A DNA stretch of 11,350 bases from an uncultured Prevotellaceae bacterium (GTDB taxonomy: Bacteria; Bacteroidota; Bacteroidia; Bacteroidales; Bacteroidaceae), in assembly GCA_937892315.1 (NCBI GenBank), contig CALAVF010000142.1, positions 1-11,350 of the forward strand, in the 5' to 3' direction. How positions within the stretch are numbered: position 1 is the first letter of the stretch; each line of letters opens with the position of its first letter. A program made the translations under genes and the position numbers. Under the pieces are notes generated by a model, which saw only the letters and a list, made by a program, of their open reading frames with translations, was not told where the DNA came from and did not search any database. Positions 8,130 to 11,350 of this stretch are shown in pieces.

Positions 8130-8134
8130 CAAAT

Positions 8135-11077
8135 ATGAAAAAAGCATTATTTTTGATAGCAGCATTCTGCGGTGCGATGTCCACCCTCATGCAGGCACAA
8201 ACCAAATCTGCCACACTCGTGTTGTCGGCAAGCACCAAGTATCAGTACATTGATGGTTTCGGTGGTACAGGCATGAACGGTCAGTGGGCAGATGTGTACA
8301 CCCAGACAAAGGTGAATAAACTCTGGGGACAAGGCGATGCTCAGATAGGTCTGAACATCATGCGTGTCCGCATCAACCCCAACGAGAGCAATTGGGGCGA
8401 GTATGGAAATCCCATCAAATGGGCACGTGCCATCAATCCTGCCGTGCAGGTCTTTGCCACTCCTTGGACGCCTCCGAAGAAGTACAAAACTCAAAATACG
8501 GATAAATATCAGAACGACTACGGCACGTGGGTATGGCCTTTAGTCGAACATACGTGGGGTGGACAGGGCTCAAATGGCGGTGCTATCAATCCTGACTGTT
8601 ACGACGAGTATGCCGACTTCCTCGAACGCTACCGCCAGACGATGGCGAAGAAGGGATGCCCCATCGACATGATTTCCATCCAGAACGAAAGCGACTATAC
8701 TCCCACTGCCACCGACAATGGGGTAGAGCACGCCAGTTACGAGAGTTGTATCTACTCTCCCAAAGAAATGGCGGAGATGGTCAAGGCGGCTCGTGCGGCA
8801 GTTGATCCTTCGTGCAAGATTATGGGTCCCGAATGTTTTGGTTGGGGAGAGCACGACTATAATAACCGACTTGTCACCATGCAGGATGCCGTAGATAATA
8901 TTGACGTGTGGGGAAACCATCTTTATGGTACCAACAACTGGGCATTTGTGAAGAACGTGACTGACAAGACAGGCAAGCACATGTGGATGACCGAGTTCCT
9001 GATTGATTACGAGGATGGCTATTCTGGCAGTTTCACGGCAGAATACGATATGATTAAGAGCATTGAAGACGCGATGGCTGCCGGTTATAGTGGCTATGTC
9101 TATTACAATATGCTCAACGACTTCTTTGCCTGCAATCACGGTGGAAGCGATACCGAACTGTGGAAACGTGCATACGTGTTCGGACATTATGCCAAATATG
9201 CAACAGGCAAGACTCGTGTGAAGTCAACGCTCTCCGACAGTACAGGCAAACTCATTGGCGGTTCATCCTACATCAACGCAACTGCCGATACCGTCACCGT
9301 CTTTGTTCTGAACACTTCTGCCACTGACACATACAACCTCACACTTGGTCTTCCTTTCGTGCCGAACAAAATTACTCAGATTGCGACTGGCGAATCCGTC
9401 AACCGAATCATTACCGACGTGACGGACAAATACTATACGGGTACCCAACGCCCCAAAGTGCAACTGCTGTCAGGTGTCTTTTATACGTTCCAGTTCGTCA
9501 AGAATGCCGAAACTGATGACACCCCTGCCGAACTTGCCACTTCGCCCAAATTGCCAACGTATGGCAATCCGCTCTCTGCCGACCACTTCATGGCAGACCC
9601 GACTGCCATCGAATACAATGGTCGCCTGTATGTCTATGCCACCAACGACCAGCAGGAGTTTGACTATTCTGGAGGAATCATTAGCAACACCTATGGAAAA
9701 ATCACCCAACTCGTATGTCTGTCCACAGCAGACATGGTCAACTGGACAAATCATGGCATCATCGACGTGAAGTCCATTGCTCCTTGGATATACACCTCTT
9801 GGGCACCTTCTGTGGTCAGTCGGGAAGAGGCTGACGGGAAGACGCACTTCTATCTCTACTTCACCAATAGTGCCACGGGCATAGGCGTGCTTACTGCCAC
9901 CTCGCCTACAGGCCCTTGGAGCGACCCCTTGGGCAAGGCACTGATTGACAGCAAAACGGCAGGTCTTGGTACTATCTCACAAATCATCGACCCGGGCGTG
10001 GCAATCAACGCTGATGGCACCGAAGCCTATCTCACCTTTGGTGGTGGCGACGTGGTGGGTACCGACCTCCAGCCGGGCAATGCACGTATCGTCAAACTTG
10101 GCGACGACATGATTTCTCTTGCCAGCGACATCAAGACCATCTCCGCACCTTGCCACTTCGAGGCAAACGAACTGAACTACATTGGCAGCAAGTGGGTTTA
10201 CACCTACTGCACTCGTTGGAGCATTGCCGGCAATTGGTCTTCCTACAGCAAAACGGTGAGTGCTCCCACTGCCTGTTCGATGGTTTACATGACAGCCACC
10301 GACCCGCTCGAAGATAACTGGTCTTATAAAGGCGAAGTCCTTCCCAACCCGGGACGCCTCAACTTCCCCTACGGCAATAACCATAGCCACCTCCAGAAGT
10401 TTGGCAATAACTACTACCTCTTCTACCATTCGCAGTGGCTTGAACGCCAACTCGGATTCAGCGGTGGTTATCGCAACCTCCACATGAACCGTGTCACAGT
10501 GGCAGAAGGCTCACCTCGAATTGCAGGCTTGACCGCCACCAACGCTTCTCTTACAGGTGTCAGCCAGTTGACAGCAGCACGCATCAATCCATACGAAGAG
10601 CAGTCAGGTGCCATGTCTGCCATTACAACTCCAGATTGGTGGCTTGTTCGAGGCGTGAATTTTGCTGCCGATAACAACGCTGCTCAGAGCCTCATTCTGA
10701 AAGTGAAGGGCACAGGCACACTTCAGGTGTCTCTCTCCTCCCTTGAGGATGAACCGATTGCGACAGCCGATTTCAGCACGACCGATGAACAAACCATTGC
10801 CGTGCCGCTCACTGCCCCACAGGATGCATTCCAGCAGTACCTCTATTTCGTCTGGACAAAGAACACCGATGCCCAAGTCCTCTCTTGGCAGTTCTCCAAC
10901 CAGCCTGCTGATGTCGCATTGAGCATCCAGGCACCTCTTCCTTCAGATGTGGAATCTGCCCAGAGCAAAAATCCAACCTTCTATTCACCTGCAGGTGTCC
11001 GTCTCGCCACCCCACAAAAGGGTTTGAACATCATCCAATACCCAACAGGGCGGACAGCCAAAGTGCTGATTCGATAA
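8135..11077 (+). CDS. Secreted bifunctional xylan-degrading enzyme: GH30 - GH43 - CBM6-like - sorting tail
   Basis: The 980-residue protein starts with a signal peptide (1-21, probable cleavage MQA|Q). The GH30 domain has an IDGFGG motif at 39-44, a barrel to about 355 and a side beta-domain to about 458. Glu185 in SIQNES is the likely acid/base and Glu287 in WMTEF the likely nucleophile. The YESC and SPKEM segments resemble subfamily 8 xylanases, but the Arg-containing loop after strand 8 is not recognisable. A GH43 five-bladed propeller follows (about 475-790) with Asp488 (MADPTAI), Asp619 (IIDPGV) and Glu676 (HFEANE) as the expected base, pKa modulator and acid. A CBM6-like beta-sandwich (about 817-922) and a tail (949-980) like that of the upstream surface protein complete it. 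The likely role is backbone cleavage of xylan plus removal of arabinose or xylose. Exact specificities cannot be read from sequence by eye. It sits alone behind its own promoter, probably under HTCS control. The coding strand is rich in C-ending codons. Confidence 0.93.
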   Translation: MKKALFLIAAFCGAMSTLMQAQTKSATLVLSASTKYQYIDGFGGTGMNGQWADVYTQTKVNKLWGQGDAQIGLNIMRVRINPNESNWGEYGNPIKWARAINPAVQVFATPWTPPKKYKTQNTDKYQNDYGTWVWPLVEHTWGGQGSNGGAINPDCYDEYADFLERYRQTMAKKGCPIDMISIQNESDYTPTATDNGVEHASYESCIYSPKEMAEMVKAARAAVDPSCKIMGPECFGWGEHDYNNRLVTMQDAVDNIDVWGNHLYGTNNWAFVKNVTDKTGKHMWMTEFLIDYEDGYSGSFTAEYDMIKSIEDAMAAGYSGYVYYNMLNDFFACNHGGSDTELWKRAYVFGHYAKYATGKTRVKSTLSDSTGKLIGGSSYINATADTVTVFVLNTSATDTYNLTLGLPFVPNKITQIATGESVNRIITDVTDKYYTGTQRPKVQLLSGVFYTFQFVKNAETDDTPAELATSPKLPTYGNPLSADHFMADPTAIEYNGRLYVYATNDQQEFDYSGGIISNTYGKITQLVCLSTADMVNWTNHGIIDVKSIAPWIYTSWAPSVVSREEADGKTHFYLYFTNSATGIGVLTATSPTGPWSDPLGKALIDSKTAGLGTISQIIDPGVAINADGTEAYLTFGGGDVVGTDLQPGNARIVKLGDDMISLASDIKTISAPCHFEANELNYIGSKWVYTYCTRWSIAGNWSSYSKTVSAPTACSMVYMTATDPLEDNWSYKGEVLPNPGRLNFPYGNNHSHLQKFGNNYYLFYHSQWLERQLGFSGGYRNLHMNRVTVAEGSPRIAGLTATNASLTGVSQLTAARINPYEEQSGAMSAITTPDWWLVRGVNFAADNNAAQSLILKVKGTGTLQVSLSSLEDEPIATADFSTTDEQTIAVPLTAPQDAFQQYLYFVWTKNTDAQVLSWQFSNQPADVALSIQAPLPSDVESAQSKNPTFYSPAGVRLATPQKGLNIIQYPTGRTAKVLIR

Positions 11078-11092
11078 TCAATGAGATGATTT

Positions 11093-11143
11093 AAAGCGAG
11101 AGGTCCCCGAATCCAAGTTCTGGATTTGGGGACCTCTCGCTTT
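11093..11143. terminator. 23-bp hairpin between the GH30-GH43 gene and tRNA-Leu, probable bidirectional terminator
   Basis: Bases 11093-11115 pair with 11121-11143 over 23 positions (22 Watson-Crick, one G-T at 11109/11127) around the loop AGTTC. It begins 16 bases after the enzyme's stop codon and ends one base before the encoded CCA of the convergent tRNA-Leu. The outer pairs are A-T, giving a short T-run at the stem end on either strand, so it can serve both converging units. No long T-tract follows on either side. Confidence 0.75.
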
Positions 11144-11144
11144 G

Positions 11145-11231
11145 TGGTACCGGAAGCGGGGCTCGAACCCGCACGGGCGCAATGCCCAAGGGATTTTAAG
11201 TCCCTCGTGTCTACCATTCCACCATTCCGGC
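11145..11231 (-). tRNA. tRNA-Leu, anticodon TAA (decodes UUA)
   Basis: Read on the minus strand, the gene begins GCCGGAA, which pairs with TTCCGGT at the 3' end (first pair G-T), followed by A73 and an encoded CCA (11145-11147). The anticodon arm AGGGA-CTTAAAA-TCCCT gives anticodon TAA. A long variable arm (GGGCATTGCGCCC region) shows a class II tRNA, as expected for leucine, and the T-arm is GCGGG-TTCGAGC-CCCGC. Length is 87 bases with CCA. The gene is convergent with the GH30-GH43 gene. Confidence 0.95.
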
Positions 11232-11246
11232 ACGGTAGGGTTGTTC

Positions 11247-11275
11247 AAAAAAAGAAGTTCTGTGGGGAACTTCTT
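11247..11275 (-). terminator. Minus-strand intrinsic terminator between the two tRNA genes
   Basis: On the minus strand AAGAAGTTC (11275-11267) pairs with GAACTTCTT (11260-11252) around a 6-base loop, followed by five more T residues (11251-11247). This is a classic terminator for transcription coming from tRNA-Met. A second copy of the 5' arm lies at 11284-11297 and can pair with the same 3' arm over 12 bp, giving an alternative fold. No clear promoter for tRNA-Leu is seen between the hairpin and 11231. Confidence 0.7.
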
Positions 11276-11305
11276 CGTCTCTTGGGAACTTCTTTTTCTG
11301 CTTAG

Positions 11306-11350
11306 TTGCGGGGGCAGGACTCGAACATGCGACCTCCAGGTTATGAGCCT
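11306..11350 (-). tRNA. tRNA-Met, anticodon CAT (3' part; 5' end outside the window)
   Basis: The visible minus-strand sequence runs from base 29 of the tRNA to its 3' end. The anticodon loop CTCATAA gives CAT, flanked by AGG and CCT. The variable loop GGTC-type region and T-loop TTCGAGT are normal. The T-stem GCATG/CCTGC has one T-C mismatch (positions 52/62). The acceptor strand CCCCGCA is followed by A73, then CTA, so CCA is not encoded. Base 72 is A, as in initiator tRNAs. However, the anticodon stem is AGG/CCT and not the usual GGG/CCC, and base 1 is out of view, so initiator versus elongator stays open. Confidence 0.85.

Larger units (their letters stand above)
7669..8134. other. 466-base intergenic region between the HTCS and GH30-GH43 genes
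   Basis: I see no coding region here. From left to right it holds two hairpins (7686-7710 and 7730-7760), an AT-rich stretch repeating TAAC/TTAAC units (about 7764-7806), small hairpins (AGAATC/GATTCT and AACCAA/TTGGTT, within about 7859-7898), a minus-strand -7 box (7907-7914), possible operator repeats (7944-8012), a plus-strand -7 box (8052-8059) and a repetitive leader (8076-8129). The length and content suggest that the downstream enzyme gene is regulated separately. Confidence 0.7.

Noticed and set aside
8146..8172. Lipoprotein signal (Cys at residue 12) in the GH30-GH43 enzyme
   Set aside because: The residues before the Cys (AAF) do not fit a lipobox, no typical surface-export residues follow, and a good type I cleavage site lies at residues 21/22.
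8570..9187. 205-codon minus-strand open frame inside the GH30 domain
   Set aside because: It is antisense to the catalytic residues of a recognisable enzyme and has no recognisable domain.
10981..11217. Minus-strand open frame beginning in tRNA-Leu
   Set aside because: It covers the tRNA gene and the hairpin. The apparent protein is translated tRNA.
11145..11231. tRNA-Leu as integration site of a mobile element carrying the locus
   Set aside because: I looked for a second copy of the tRNA 3' end and for an integrase in the window and found neither. The idea would need the flanking sequence.

Overview
The window looks like chromosomal DNA of a Bacteroidota gut or rumen bacterium, most likely Prevotella or a close relative. 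This rests on four things seen here: promoter boxes of the TAnnTTTG type, A-rich leaders without Shine-Dalgarno sequences, a hybrid two-component system (HTCS) next to secreted glycoside hydrolases, and short C-terminal tails of the YSxxGxRxAT...QKGxNI...KVL type that Prevotella secreted proteins often carry. The genus is an inference from these features, not from a database match.

Layout. Bases 1-3417 hold the 3' part of a very large secreted, multi-module, probably glycan-binding protein whose start lies outside the window. A strong intrinsic terminator (3457-3492) ends it. A separate Bacteroidota-type promoter (3502-3531) then drives a full-length HTCS regulator (3559-7668; 1369 aa). The regulator has a signal peptide, a beta-propeller sensor, a Y_Y_Y domain, one membrane helix, a histidine kinase, a receiver and an AraC-type DNA-binding domain. 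A 466-base gap (7669-8134) follows, with hairpins, a minus-strand promoter-like box, possible operator repeats and a repetitive leader. Next comes a 980-aa secreted enzyme (8135-11077) joining a GH30 catalytic domain, a GH43 catalytic domain, a CBM6-like module and the same type of C-terminal tail. A 23-bp hairpin separates it from two convergent minus-strand tRNA genes: tRNA-Leu(TAA), then the 3' part of a tRNA-Met (anticodon CAT) that runs off the right edge.

How it fits together. The region reads as part of a polysaccharide utilization locus for a xylan-type, probably arabinoxylan, substrate. The HTCS would sense an oligosaccharide in the periplasm and activate nearby promoters. The GH30 domain would cut the xylan backbone and the GH43 domain would remove arabinose or xylose side units. 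The large upstream protein may hold glycan at the surface. The shared tails suggest that both secreted proteins use the same export or anchoring route, probably type IX secretion.

No SusC/SusD pair, transposase, integrase, CRISPR array or defence system is visible. I see no clearly new system. The most unusual signals are two poly-G tracts in the HTCS sensor coding region, the organisation of the 7669-8134 gap (possible small RNA, operator repeats, tandem-repeat leader), a GH30 domain that seems to lack the glucuronate-binding arginine, and the repeats between the tRNA genes.
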